DNA of 26,243 nt from CAYLYM01 sp964387645. GTDB lineage: Bacteria > Calditrichota > Calditrichia > RBG-13-44-9. Below are positions 8,974 to 16,148 of the stretch, piece by piece. The notes below the pieces were generated by a model. That model was given only the letters and a program-made list of their open reading frames with translations. It did no database searches and had not been told where the DNA came from. Made by a program: the position numbers and the translations under genes. Numbering within the stretch: the stretch's first letter is position 1; every line of letters starts with the position of its first letter. The stretch is taken from positions 1 to 26,243 of the forward strand of contig CAYLYM010000048.1 of assembly GCA_964387645.1 (NCBI GenBank), given 5' to 3'.

Positions 8974-9415
8974 CAGCAATGAGACCGATCTTTAATTAGT
9001 TTAGATTAGTTGAATTAATGAACTCAATCCCGCCCAGACACCTGTCGGATCCAAATTAACACTCTTTTTAATTTTCACAAAATAAAAATCAGCTTTAATG
9101 TGTGATTGGTACAGGGCATTAAAACCTCCGAAGTCTGCTTATAAGTCAATTATAAACTGTATCTTAATCCATGTGTCATCCTGGTTAAGATCATGTCTTT
9201 CTTTTGCTTTTAATCATAAAGTATAAAAATGAATTGCAAAAAGGCTATATTTTGATTTTATTCTTCTCGAGTTGGTGTAAGTGGGTTAAACTTTTGCTGA
9301 ATTTTTAAGAGTTGTTTGGATTAAATGTCTTTGATCTAAAAATTTTCTGGCAATTAACTTTTTGAGATGAAAATAACTAGTTTTCATAGACTTTCTATTA
9401 AAACACGATTTTCTG
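8974..9415. other. Divergent intergenic region between kinase and PPIase genes
   Basis: No coding frame with protein-like features is present. It must hold promoters for the minus-strand kinase and the plus-strand PPIase gene, but neither has a clear -35/-10 pair. A 7-bp inverted repeat, ATGAAAA/TTTTCAT with a 7-nt spacer (9367-9387), lies about 30 nt before the PPIase start and could be a leader hairpin or a protein-binding site. Confidence 0.5.
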
Positions 9416-10882
9416 ATGATGAATAACTTTATTTGTAAAAGGATATCCTGTATTTTTATCTTTTTGTTGATCTTTACTTATTGTCACAAAAAAGAAGTAG
9501 TTCCACCGCAAATTATTGCTCAGGTTGGTAATGAAAGTATTCCATTAGAAGAATTTCGTTCATTCTATGAATTAGATCCAAATTTTGGGATGGATTCTAC
9601 GGGTTATCCTGCTTTAAGGGATGAATTATTTCGTTATATAGATTATTACTTATCTTATAAGAAGGGGATGAAGGAAGGATTAACAAAGGATACTTTATTT
9701 GTAAAGGCTGTAAATTGGGAAAAGCGACAGGCTATCTTAAGGCAATTATATAGAGAAGTAGTAAGTTCTCAAGTTGAGATAAGTGAAGAAGAATTAAGAA
9801 AAGAATTTTATCTTTGTAATATAAATGTTCATGTAAAACATCTTTTCTCGCCAGATTCGTCTCAAATTCGTCAATGGTATAGACAGTTGAAATCAGGGGC
9901 TAATTTTGATTCTCTTGCACAAATTGCATTTAATGATACTTTGTTGTCTCAAAATGGTGGAGATTTAGGCTGGACAAAATTGGGCGATCTTGATGAAGAT
10001 TTTGCTCAGGCTGTTCTGGCGTTAAAAAAAGATCAAATTTCCAGGCCCGTGCAGACGCGTTGGGGATTTCATATCATACAGTTGCTGAATCGAGAGGATC
10101 CAGGAATATTAAGGGATTCAGATTTCAACCAGAGAAAAAGATTGATGGAAAATCGTGTCCGCAACCGCAAGAGTAAGGAATTAGCACACCAATTTATTAA
10201 AAGATATATGTCAAAAATCAATCCACAACCTGTTCCGCAAACATTCTCACTTCTCTGGAGAGTTATTAGTTATTCGGAGGAATCAGACAAGAAAATTGGG
10301 GTGCCTAGAGTTCTTACTAATAAAATGATTCATGTTGTTCAAAAAAGACTCATAGCTAATCTTGATGAACCATTAATTCAATATAATGGAGGTCAAATTA
10401 CTTTACGGAAGTTTTTAAATGAGCTTAAGAAAATTCCTATAAGTAACCGGCCCCGTTTTCGCACTCTGCGAGATTTATCTAATAAGATTGGAATTTGGGT
10501 AAGGGACGAGTTTCTTTTAAAAGAAGCCAGGCGAAGAGGAATTGAACGTCATCCAAGGGTTGAGAAAGAAGTGCTTGAATTCGCCAGAGAACAGACTTAT
10601 TTATATTATTTAAAAAAGGAATTAACTGATTTAAAAATTCCTGAAGAAGTCAAAAGATATTTTCAGAGTAAAGATTTAAAAATTTTAAGAAAATATCCCC
10701 AATTGCGACATTTTCACACACTTTCGCAATGGTCATGGAAACAGGCTGAATCCATTTTGCATAAAAGATTAAAGCTATTGGCAGAAGATATTCAAATTAA
10801 TGAAAAATTGTTAAGAGAAGAAAGTCGACGGATCGATTGGACCAGCCGAATAAGAATGTTTTATATCAGAAAGCCTAATTAA
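9416..10882 (+). CDS. Parvulin-type peptidyl-prolyl cis-trans isomerase, probable lipoprotein
   Basis: The 488-aa product starts with a positively charged hydrophobic leader ending 'IFTYC' at Cys23, a lipobox-like site with Tyr at -1 instead of Gly/Ala/Ser. It probably sits in the periplasm as a lipid-anchored folding factor. Residues about 30-130 resemble the SurA/PrsA N-terminal chaperone region ('GNESIPLEEFRSFY'). A parvulin domain spans about 137-228, with hallmarks 'VKHLFS', 'FDSLAQ', 'GGDLGW', 'FAQAV' and 'WGFHIIQL'. The remaining 260 residues are helical and charged and carry no second parvulin domain that I can see, so the chaperone part may be extended. Two ATGs (9416, 9419) are possible and no strong SD separates them. 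It is convergent with the dehydrogenase gene 32 nt away. The role is likely outer-membrane or secreted protein folding. Confidence 0.88.
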   Translation: MMNNFICKRISCIFIFLLIFTYCHKKEVVPPQIIAQVGNESIPLEEFRSFYELDPNFGMDSTGYPALRDELFRYIDYYLSYKKGMKEGLTKDTLFVKAVNWEKRQAILRQLYREVVSSQVEISEEELRKEFYLCNINVHVKHLFSPDSSQIRQWYRQLKSGANFDSLAQIAFNDTLLSQNGGDLGWTKLGDLDEDFAQAVLALKKDQISRPVQTRWGFHIIQLLNREDPGILRDSDFNQRKRLMENRVRNRKSKELAHQFIKRYMSKINPQPVPQTFSLLWRVISYSEESDKKIGVPRVLTNKMIHVVQKRLIANLDEPLIQYNGGQITLRKFLNELKKIPISNRPRFRTLRDLSNKIGIWVRDEFLLKEARRRGIERHPRVEKEVLEFAREQTYLYYLKKELTDLKIPEEVKRYFQSKDLKILRKYPQLRHFHTLSQWSWKQAESILHKRLKLLAEDIQINEKLLREESRRIDWTSRIRMFYIRKPN

Positions 10883-10914
10883 ACAGATTTTTTGAGACAT
10901 TTTAAATGAAGCAT

Positions 10915-11910
10915 TTATAAATCCGGTTGAAACATTCCTTTAGTAATTTTTCCATATTCTGCCATTTGTAAAGCCAGGGCATGTTCTTTTAAGGTAAAGA
11001 ATTTCACGCCTAATTTAGAGAGTGGGATGTTGATTTTTTTCAGAAATTCAATTGCCCGTGAAAAGGTGAATGGATTGATAATCGAACCCATTATAGTTAA
11101 TTCTTTTTTGAATATGACGAAGGGTTCAATTGTTACGGTTGAATTCATTGGACATACACCGAAAAGCAAAAATTTTCCCAGGGGATTTATCCATTGAAAA
11201 GCCTGCTGAATAGCATTTGGATTTCCACTGCAGTCGATGATAATATCAAAACTTTTGTTTATTTGTGGGATTTCGCGAGGTGAGAATACCTGAAAGTTTA
11301 AGTTTCTGGCAATTTGTTGCCGTATATCTGAAGGTTCGCTGAATATAAAATTAGTTAGGCCACGATTGGTAAGCCAAATTCCCCAGAGTAGACCTATGAT
11401 ACCACTGCCTAGGATAAGCACTTTTGGATTATCTGGAAGAGGATGCAACCGATCCCATCCATGAATTATGCAGGAGAGAGGTTCTGTTAAGGCACCCCAT
11501 TCCAAAGGAATTTTTTCTGTCAAAGGATAGACCTGGTTTTTCGGAACCACACAATATTGAGCCCAAGCCCCATCTCTAAATACACCAACCGGTTGAAGAT
11601 TTTTACAAAAGTTTATCTCTCCTCTTTTACAATAAAGGCAGTATCCACAGTAATTATTTGGATCCGCTGTTACTGGAGAGCCTATTTTCAGATGGTTTAC
11701 ATTTCTCCCAACTTTTTCGATGATTCCGGAGAACTCGTGCCCAAGAATAACTTTAGAATGAGCAGGAGCTTCTTCATTCAAAATATGGAGGTCGGTTCCG
11801 CAAATTCCAGCGTACTTTACTTTGATTAGAACCTCGTTTTCACCTGGAATAGGAATGGGTTTATCTATTAAATAAAGTTTCCGGGGACGTTGATATTCCA
11901 AAGCTATCAT
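10915..11910 (-). CDS. Zinc-dependent medium-chain alcohol/polyol dehydrogenase
   Basis: At 331 aa this is a GroES-like plus Rossmann-fold MDR enzyme of the sorbitol/threonine dehydrogenase type, oxidising a secondary alcohol with NAD(P). Catalytic-zinc residues are Cys37 ('GICGTD'), His58 and Glu59 ('GHEF'), with Glu143 in 'LTEPLSC'. Structural zinc ligands are Cys88, Cys91, Cys94 and Cys102. The nucleotide fold begins at 'LILGSGIIGLL' (165-175). The second Rossmann strand ends 'FSEPSD'; the acidic residue favours NAD, with moderate certainty. A GAGGG SD sits 8 nt before ATG 11910. It is divergent from the LacI-family gene, and an operator-like near-palindrome overlaps its putative -10, so LacI-type control is likely. 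By context the substrate is a sugar or polyol derived from the imported carbohydrate; the exact substrate is unknown. Confidence 0.9.
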   Translation of the reverse strand: MIALEYQRPRKLYLIDKPIPIPGENEVLIKVKYAGICGTDLHILNEEAPAHSKVILGHEFSGIIEKVGRNVNHLKIGSPVTADPNNYCGYCLYCKRGEINFCKNLQPVGVFRDGAWAQYCVVPKNQVYPLTEKIPLEWGALTEPLSCIIHGWDRLHPLPDNPKVLILGSGIIGLLWGIWLTNRGLTNFIFSEPSDIRQQIARNLNFQVFSPREIPQINKSFDIIIDCSGNPNAIQQAFQWINPLGKFLLFGVCPMNSTVTIEPFVIFKKELTIMGSIINPFTFSRAIEFLKKINIPLSKLGVKFFTLKEHALALQMAEYGKITKGMFQPDL

Positions 11911-11924
11911 TTTTTGCCCTCAAT

Positions 11925-11939
11925 GTTAAAACGATTAAC
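11925..11939 (-). promoter_or_regulatory. Operator-like near-palindrome at the dehydrogenase promoter
   Basis: On the minus strand it reads GTTAATCGTTTTAAC: outer arms GTTAA/TTAAC are perfectly inverted around a CG-containing core. The half GTTAATC differs by one base from the half GTTAAAC of the palindrome before the LacI gene; the other half has one extra base. It lies 14 nt upstream of the dehydrogenase ATG and overlaps a TATAGT -10 candidate, a position suited to repression. Confidence 0.5.
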
Positions 11940-11943
11940 TATA
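11938..11943 (-). promoter_or_regulatory. Candidate -10 of the dehydrogenase gene
   Basis: TATAGT on the minus strand, 27 nt upstream of ATG 11910. No good -35 is visible in the A+T-rich DNA behind it. The operator-like element overlaps its last two bases. Confidence 0.35.
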
Positions 11944-12155
11944 CAAAATAATACAAATAAAATAAATGATGATCAAGAAAAAATATAAGATGTTAAGTTT
12001 AGTTAATTTTACTAAAATATATTTTTAGCAAGAGTATTAAAAGTGTATTTAATAGATATGTAATTAAAAGTAATTTAATACTTTATATAGCGTTTTATAT
12101 TCAATTAACATTTAAACTTTGATTTTTTAGAAATTATAAAAATTGCATATAGTTG

Positions 12156-12184
12156 TTGACAAAAATATTTTAATGTATTATATT
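12156..12184 (+). promoter_or_regulatory. Sigma70-type promoter of the LacI-family gene
   Basis: A perfect -35 TTGACA (12156-12161) is spaced by 17 nt from -10 TATATT (12179-12184). Transcription should start near 12191, just before the palindromic operator. This placement argues that translation begins at ATG 12218, not at the upstream in-frame ATG 12143. Confidence 0.75.
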
Positions 12185-12193
12185 AATCTGAAA

Positions 12194-12207
12194 GTTAAAC
12201 GTTTAAC
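12194..12207 (+). promoter_or_regulatory. LacI-family operator (perfect 14-bp palindrome)
   Basis: GTTAAACGTTTAAC is a perfect palindrome with a central CG, the form expected for LacI/PurR-type proteins whose hinge helix inserts a leucine at the central CpG step. It lies around +4 of the predicted transcript and 10 nt before the start codon, so it fits autorepression. Confidence 0.75.
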
Positions 12208-12217
12208 CATATCGAAT

Positions 12218-13237
12218 ATGAGTGCTACAATTAAAGATGTCGCTAAATTGGCTAAAGTCTCAGTTGCTACGGTGTCTCTGGTTATCCATAACAATAAAAG
12301 AATTTCGCCAGAGACAAGAAAACGAGTTTTAAAAGCTATAAAAGAATTAAATTACCATCCAACTCGTTTGGCCCGTGGGCTGGTCTCGAAAAAAAGTGGA
12401 AACATTGGTTTTATCCTTACTGAAGACCATTTTTCTCGCACAGAACCTTTTTATACCCAAATTTTTCTTGGTACTGAATTTAAAGCTAGAGAAGAAGAGT
12501 ATTATATCCTGCTTACTACGGTTTCTTCTAATTTTAATGAAAAAGATTCGTTGCCCCGGTTCGTATTAGAAAAAAATGTTGATGGAGTAATCCTGGCAGG
12601 TAAAGTTCCTTTACTTCTAATAAATGGGCTCAAGAAGTATAACTTACCAATTGTTTTTGTGGATTATTATCCTCCAAATGGAGATTTTCCAGCGGTTTTA
12701 ATAGATAATTTATCTGGTGGCTTTAAAGCAACCAACCATCTCATTGAGTGTAAGCACACCCGCATAGGATTTGTGGCAGGAGATATACAACATCCCAGTA
12801 TAAAAGAGCGTTTTCAGGGATACAGAATGGCTTTGGAAAATGCAGGCATACCTTTTGATCCCAGATTGACCATAACTGATGAACCTTACCCTGCCAGAGA
12901 AAATGGATATCGTGCAGCTAAAAAGTTATTAAGTCAAGCCCCAGATGTTACAGCCATTTTTACCTGCAATGATGCCATGGCCATAGGAGTTCTTCGATAT
13001 CTTAAAGAAACCAGCCGACAGGTTCCTAAAGACATCTCTTTAATTGGATTTGATGATGTGGAAGCCGATTTATCTTTAGACCCACCATTAACTACAATGC
13101 GAGTTCCTAAAGTAGAATTGGGAATCGAAGCTATAAATCTTATGATGGAAATATTGAAAAAAGGTAGTATGCCAGCAAGAAAAATTTTAGTGCCTGTAGA
13201 ATTAGTTGTGCGAAGGTCCACCTGTGATCTTGCTTAA
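12218..13237 (+). CDS. LacI-family transcriptional regulator
   Basis: From ATG 12218 the product is 339 aa, standard for the family. Residues 3-50 hold the LacI helix-turn-helix ('TIKDVAKLAKVSVATVSLV') and the hinge helix ('LARGLVSKKS') that binds the operator centre. Residues about 60-339 form the periplasmic-binding-like effector domain, with typical strings 'IGFVAGD', 'AIFTCNDAMAIGVL', 'ISLIGFDDVE' and 'PPLTTMRVP'. The frame is open upstream to ATG 12143, but that extension would cover the -35/-10 promoter and operator, so the shorter start is chosen even though its SD is weak. The protein likely senses a sugar or sugar phosphate and represses itself, the divergent dehydrogenase and perhaps the downstream carbohydrate-uptake genes. 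No GTTAAACGTTTAAC copy was seen before those downstream genes, so control there is unproven. Confidence 0.92.
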   Translation: MSATIKDVAKLAKVSVATVSLVIHNNKRISPETRKRVLKAIKELNYHPTRLARGLVSKKSGNIGFILTEDHFSRTEPFYTQIFLGTEFKAREEEYYILLTTVSSNFNEKDSLPRFVLEKNVDGVILAGKVPLLLINGLKKYNLPIVFVDYYPPNGDFPAVLIDNLSGGFKATNHLIECKHTRIGFVAGDIQHPSIKERFQGYRMALENAGIPFDPRLTITDEPYPARENGYRAAKKLLSQAPDVTAIFTCNDAMAIGVLRYLKETSRQVPKDISLIGFDDVEADLSLDPPLTTMRVPKVELGIEAINLMMEILKKGSMPARKILVPVELVVRRSTCDLA

Positions 13238-13300
13238 AATTTTTGATAATTGAGATTTATTAAGAACATTTTGAAATATCCAAATATTTTTTAACTGTCC

Positions 13301-13313
13301 TTAGTTAAACTAA
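13301..13313 (+). promoter_or_regulatory. 13-bp palindrome upstream of the repeat-protein gene
   Basis: TTAGTTAAACTAA has perfect arms TTAGTT/AACTAA around a central A. It shares 'GTTAAAC' with one half of the LacI operator but lacks the CG centre. It sits four bases before the SD of the next gene and may be a weak operator or chance. Confidence 0.3.
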
Positions 13314-13316
13314 TCG

Positions 13317-13324
13317 AAGGAGGT
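13317..13324 (+). promoter_or_regulatory. Strong Shine-Dalgarno of the repeat-protein gene
   Basis: AAGGAGGT, nearly a full anti-SD match, is spaced 4 nt from ATG 13329. It is the strongest ribosome-binding site seen in the window and suggests high expression. Confidence 0.8.
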
Positions 13325-13328
13325 TGAT

Positions 13329-15863
13329 ATGAGGAATCATTACTGGTTACTTTTTATTTTTACCTGTGTTTTAGGCTTGTTGCTTTCGACAAGCTGGGCA
13401 CAGACCAATCTTTTACCCAATGGTGATTTAGAGACATGGGAGCCGAATTTTTGGAACAGGCTGAATGAGGGGTTAGGCGGATCGCAGATGTTTTGGGCAG
13501 AGGACACGGCTGCGCCGAATCAGTGGAATCAGGATTTACCGAGTTTACGTTCTTTCAAGGTGGTTAAGCCAGCGGTGACGAGTGATGCGGTAGGTTGGGT
13601 GAGTGTAAACAATGCGGATTTGTATTGGAACAATGCGGGTGGAGATGATTTGTATAACATCAGTTTTTGGGCGAAGACTGAGGGTGTAAACATCAATCCA
13701 ACGACCGATGATGAGAAGATTGGAGCGTGGTTCAGATTTTATTCAGGTGGAGTGTTGGTAGCCGAGCAGTTTTTAGAGGTAGATCAGACGGTATCGGATA
13801 AGGATTGGACGGAGTATACTGGTGGTGTATTGGTGACGAGTGAGCCGGACAGTGTAGTGATATCGTTGGTGATGGGCAAGGATGCGACGGGTACGGCGTG
13901 GTTTGACAATGTATTGTGTAACACCAATAGTGGTTGGACGATGGGTGTATTTAATGGAGATGCGGAGACGCCGGTAGGATGGTTAAATTGGACGGATGCG
14001 AACAAGATAGGATTTGCGAACACGATTCATGACACGGCGGCCCACAGTGGTGGGACGAGTGTATTGTTAGCGGAGAAGGACACATTGGATGATGAGATGG
14101 TATTTTACAGTGAGCCGGTTCCGGCCAAGCCGGGCAAGTGGTATAAGATTAGTGTATGGGTCAAGACGGATAGTGTAAATACGGGAGAGGCTTGGTATCC
14201 GACGAGTGTGATTCCGGATCTGGACAGTGATCGTATGGGTTTGTGTTTCTTTTTTCATCGAGCGCCGTTAGATAAGTCCTGGGATTTGAGCGGAGGAGAT
14301 CAGTTTATTTATTTTGATCAGCGCAATTCCAGCAGTGATTGGACGCATTATGTGGCGGTAGCGAAGGCGCCGGATGATGCGGCGGGTGTGAGTTTGCGAG
14401 CCCGTTTCAATTCCTTCCCCACTGGCTATGTCTGGTATGATGACTTCGCTATCGAAGAACTGGAAGATGTTCCCAATCTTTTACCCAATGGTGATTTAGA
14501 GACATGGGAGCCGAATTTTTGGAACAGGCTGAATGAGGGGTTAGGCGGATCGCAGATGTTTTGGGCAGAGGACACGGCTGCGCCGAATCAGTGGAATCAG
14601 GATTTACCGAGTTTACGTTCTTTCAAGGTGGTTAAGCCAGCGGTGACGAGTGATGCGGTAGGTTGGGTGAGTGTAAACAATGCGGATTTGTATTGGAACA
14701 ATGCGGGTGGAGATGATTTGTATAACATCAGTTTTTGGGCGAAGACTGAGGGTGTAAACATCAATCCAACGACCGATGATGAGAAGATTGGAGCGTGGTT
14801 CAGATTTTATTCAGGTGGAGTGTTGGTAGCCGAGCAGTTTTTAGAGGTAGATCAGACGGTATCGGATAAGGATTGGACGGAGTATACTGGTGGTGTATTG
14901 GTGACGAGTGAGCCGGACAGTGTAGTGATATCGTTGGTGATGGGCAAGGATGCGACGGGTACGGCGTGGTTTGACAATGTATTGTGTAACACCAATAGTG
15001 GTTGGACGATGGGTGTATTTAATGGAGATGCGGAGACGCCGGTAGGATGGTTAAATTGGACGGATGCGAACAAGATAGGATTTGCGAACACGATTCATGA
15101 CACGGCGGCCCACAGTGGTGGGACGAGTGTATTGTTAGCGGAGAAGGACACATTGGATGATGAGATGGTATTTTACAGTGAGCCGGTTCCGGCCAAGCCG
15201 GGCAAGTGGTATAAGATTAGTGTATGGGTCAAGACGGATAGTGTAAATACGGGAGAGGCTTGGTATCCGACGAGTGTGATTCCGGATCTGGACAGTGATC
15301 GTATGGGTTTGTGTTTCTTTTTTCATCGAGCGCCGTTAGATAAGTCCTGGGATTTGAGCGGAGGAGATCAGTTTATTTATTTTGATCAGCGCAATTCCAG
15401 CAGTGATTGGACGCATTATGTGGCGGTAGCGAAGGCGCCGGATGATGCGGCGGGTGTGAGTTTGCGAGCCCGTTTCAATTCCTTCCCCACTGGCTATGTC
15501 TGGTATGATGACTTCGCTATCGAAGAACTGGAAGCGGTATTGGTCTCAATCGAAGATCCTGGCACGTCGCAAACTACTTTAAGTACAAGTTATGAATTGT
15601 TGCAGAACTATCCAAATCCATTCAACCCAGAAACGATTATCGAGTACCAGGTGCCTAAACGTGGCAAAGTCCAATTGAATATTTACAACATGCTGGGCCA
15701 GAAAATTCGCACTCTGGTTGATGACGTCTTGCCAGCCGGCAATTACCACGTGGTCTGGGATGGATTGGATGACCATGGTAATCGGGTTGCCACTGGCGTC
15801 TATCTTTATCAGTTGAAAGGTGAAAATGCACTCATTACCAAAAAGATGTTATTGATCAAATAG
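13329..15863 (+). CDS. Secreted protein with duplicated carbohydrate-binding-like modules and type IX sorting tail
   Basis: The 844-aa product opens with a signal peptide (about 1-25, ending 'STSWAQ'). Two apparently identical 354-residue units follow (about 26-379 and 382-735). Each unit holds two jelly-roll-like modules: A, from 'NLLPNGDLETWE' to 'AWFDNV', and B, from 'GVFNGDAETPVGW' to 'VWYDDFAIEE'. Opening 'NGDxE' and closing 'W(F/Y)D(N/D)' strings are typical of CBM4/9-like, galactose-binding-fold domains. Residues about 755-844 are a type IX (Por) sorting domain: 'YPNPFNPET', 'YNMLGQKIRTL', 'GVYLYQL', 'KKMLLIK'. No catalytic domain is visible, so a surface glycan-binding protein is the best guess; substrate is unknown. 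A very strong SD precedes it and a long hairpin terminator follows. Codon use inside the repeats is G-ending and C-poor, unlike the C-terminal tail. Confidence 0.85.
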   Translation: MRNHYWLLFIFTCVLGLLLSTSWAQTNLLPNGDLETWEPNFWNRLNEGLGGSQMFWAEDTAAPNQWNQDLPSLRSFKVVKPAVTSDAVGWVSVNNADLYWNNAGGDDLYNISFWAKTEGVNINPTTDDEKIGAWFRFYSGGVLVAEQFLEVDQTVSDKDWTEYTGGVLVTSEPDSVVISLVMGKDATGTAWFDNVLCNTNSGWTMGVFNGDAETPVGWLNWTDANKIGFANTIHDTAAHSGGTSVLLAEKDTLDDEMVFYSEPVPAKPGKWYKISVWVKTDSVNTGEAWYPTSVIPDLDSDRMGLCFFFHRAPLDKSWDLSGGDQFIYFDQRNSSSDWTHYVAVAKAPDDAAGVSLRARFNSFPTGYVWYDDFAIEELEDVPNLLPNGDLETWEPNFWNRLNEGLGGSQMFWAEDTAAPNQWNQDLPSLRSFKVVKPAVTSDAVGWVSVNNADLYWNNAGGDDLYNISFWAKTEGVNINPTTDDEKIGAWFRFYSGGVLVAEQFLEVDQTVSDKDWTEYTGGVLVTSEPDSVVISLVMGKDATGTAWFDNVLCNTNSGWTMGVFNGDAETPVGWLNWTDANKIGFANTIHDTAAHSGGTSVLLAEKDTLDDEMVFYSEPVPAKPGKWYKISVWVKTDSVNTGEAWYPTSVIPDLDSDRMGLCFFFHRAPLDKSWDLSGGDQFIYFDQRNSSSDWTHYVAVAKAPDDAAGVSLRARFNSFPTGYVWYDDFAIEELEAVLVSIEDPGTSQTTLSTSYELLQNYPNPFNPETIIEYQVPKRGKVQLNIYNMLGQKIRTLVDDVLPAGNYHVVWDGLDDHGNRVATGVYLYQLKGENALITKKMLLIK
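13405..14466 (+). repeat. Direct repeat copy 1 (1,062 bp)
   Basis: This unit recurs at 14473-15534 with a period of 1,068 bp, 356 codons, so the frame is kept. Every stretch compared by eye was base-identical, and antisense reading frames inside the two copies encode identical peptides at the same offset. A 6-nt unmatched spacer (14467-14472) separates the copies. Confidence 0.93.
14473..15534 (+). repeat. Direct repeat copy 2 (1,062 bp)
   Basis: Second copy of the 13405-14466 unit. Identity ends sharply at 15535, where the linker to the sorting domain begins. Such identity indicates a very recent duplication, ongoing gene conversion or an assembly duplication. Confidence 0.93.
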
Positions 15864-15890
15864 TTGAAAATTGCAAGCTGTTTGATTATT

Positions 15891-15926
15891 GAGCCGTCTT
15901 CTTTTGAATAAAAAAGAGGACGGCTC
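15891..15926 (+). terminator. Long-stem intrinsic terminator after the repeat-protein gene
   Basis: GAGCCGTC pairs with GACGGCTC and the stem extends through an A/T-rich part to about 15 bp with one G-U, closing on a short GAATA-type loop. The trailing T-run is weak (TTAAGATT). It lies 28 nt past the stop codon and may be bidirectional or only partly efficient. Confidence 0.7.
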
Positions 15927-16070
15927 TTAAGATTGATAAGTGGAATTTCAATAATAAATTTAATCAACATTTTCATTTAAGTTAATGTTTAGAAAATAAG
16001 TGAATTCCGGTATGGAAGTTTTAAGATAATTTTGTTACAAGAAAGTTTTAAAATTTTCAAAAATTTTGGC

Positions 16071-16076
16071 TATAAT
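16071..16076 (+). promoter_or_regulatory. Candidate -10 for the TonB receptor unit
   Basis: A perfect TATAAT lies 72 nt before the receptor start; the -35 position 17 nt upstream reads TTAAAA, a weak match. With a terminator upstream at 15891-15926, an independent promoter here makes sense. Confidence 0.4.
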
Positions 16077-16127
16077 TTAGAATGTTTTTTCAGCATCAGC
16101 GTAATTTGGATAAAAATTTTCTGTTAA

Positions 16128-16146
16128 AAAGCCGAATGGGGGCTTT
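16128..16146 (+). promoter_or_regulatory. Small hairpin over the receptor ribosome-binding site
   Basis: AAAGCC (16128-16133) can pair with GGCTTT (16141-16146) around a GAATGGG loop, ending 2 nt before ATG 16149. The G-run that would serve as SD (16138-16142) lies in the loop and the 3' arm, so folding could modulate translation. The stem is only 6 bp. Confidence 0.3.
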
Positions 16147-16148
16147 CC

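Larger units (their letters stand above)
11911..12217. other. Divergent regulatory region between dehydrogenase and LacI genes
   Basis: This roughly 300-bp A+T-rich spacer contains no gene. Its contents are the dehydrogenase promoter and operator-like site at the left end and the LacI-gene promoter and palindrome at the right end; the middle (about 11945-12150) shows nothing else recognisable. Confidence 0.6.

Noticed and set aside
13784..15326. Minus-strand frames inside the duplicated region (79 and 63 codons, twice each)
   Set aside because: They are identical pairs only because the DNA is duplicated; they lack SD sites and protein features. Useful only as proof of repeat identity.
13405..15534. 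Transposon or insertion sequence as the source of the direct repeats
   Set aside because: No transposase, terminal inverted repeats or target-site duplication is seen; the copies are in frame and protein-coding.
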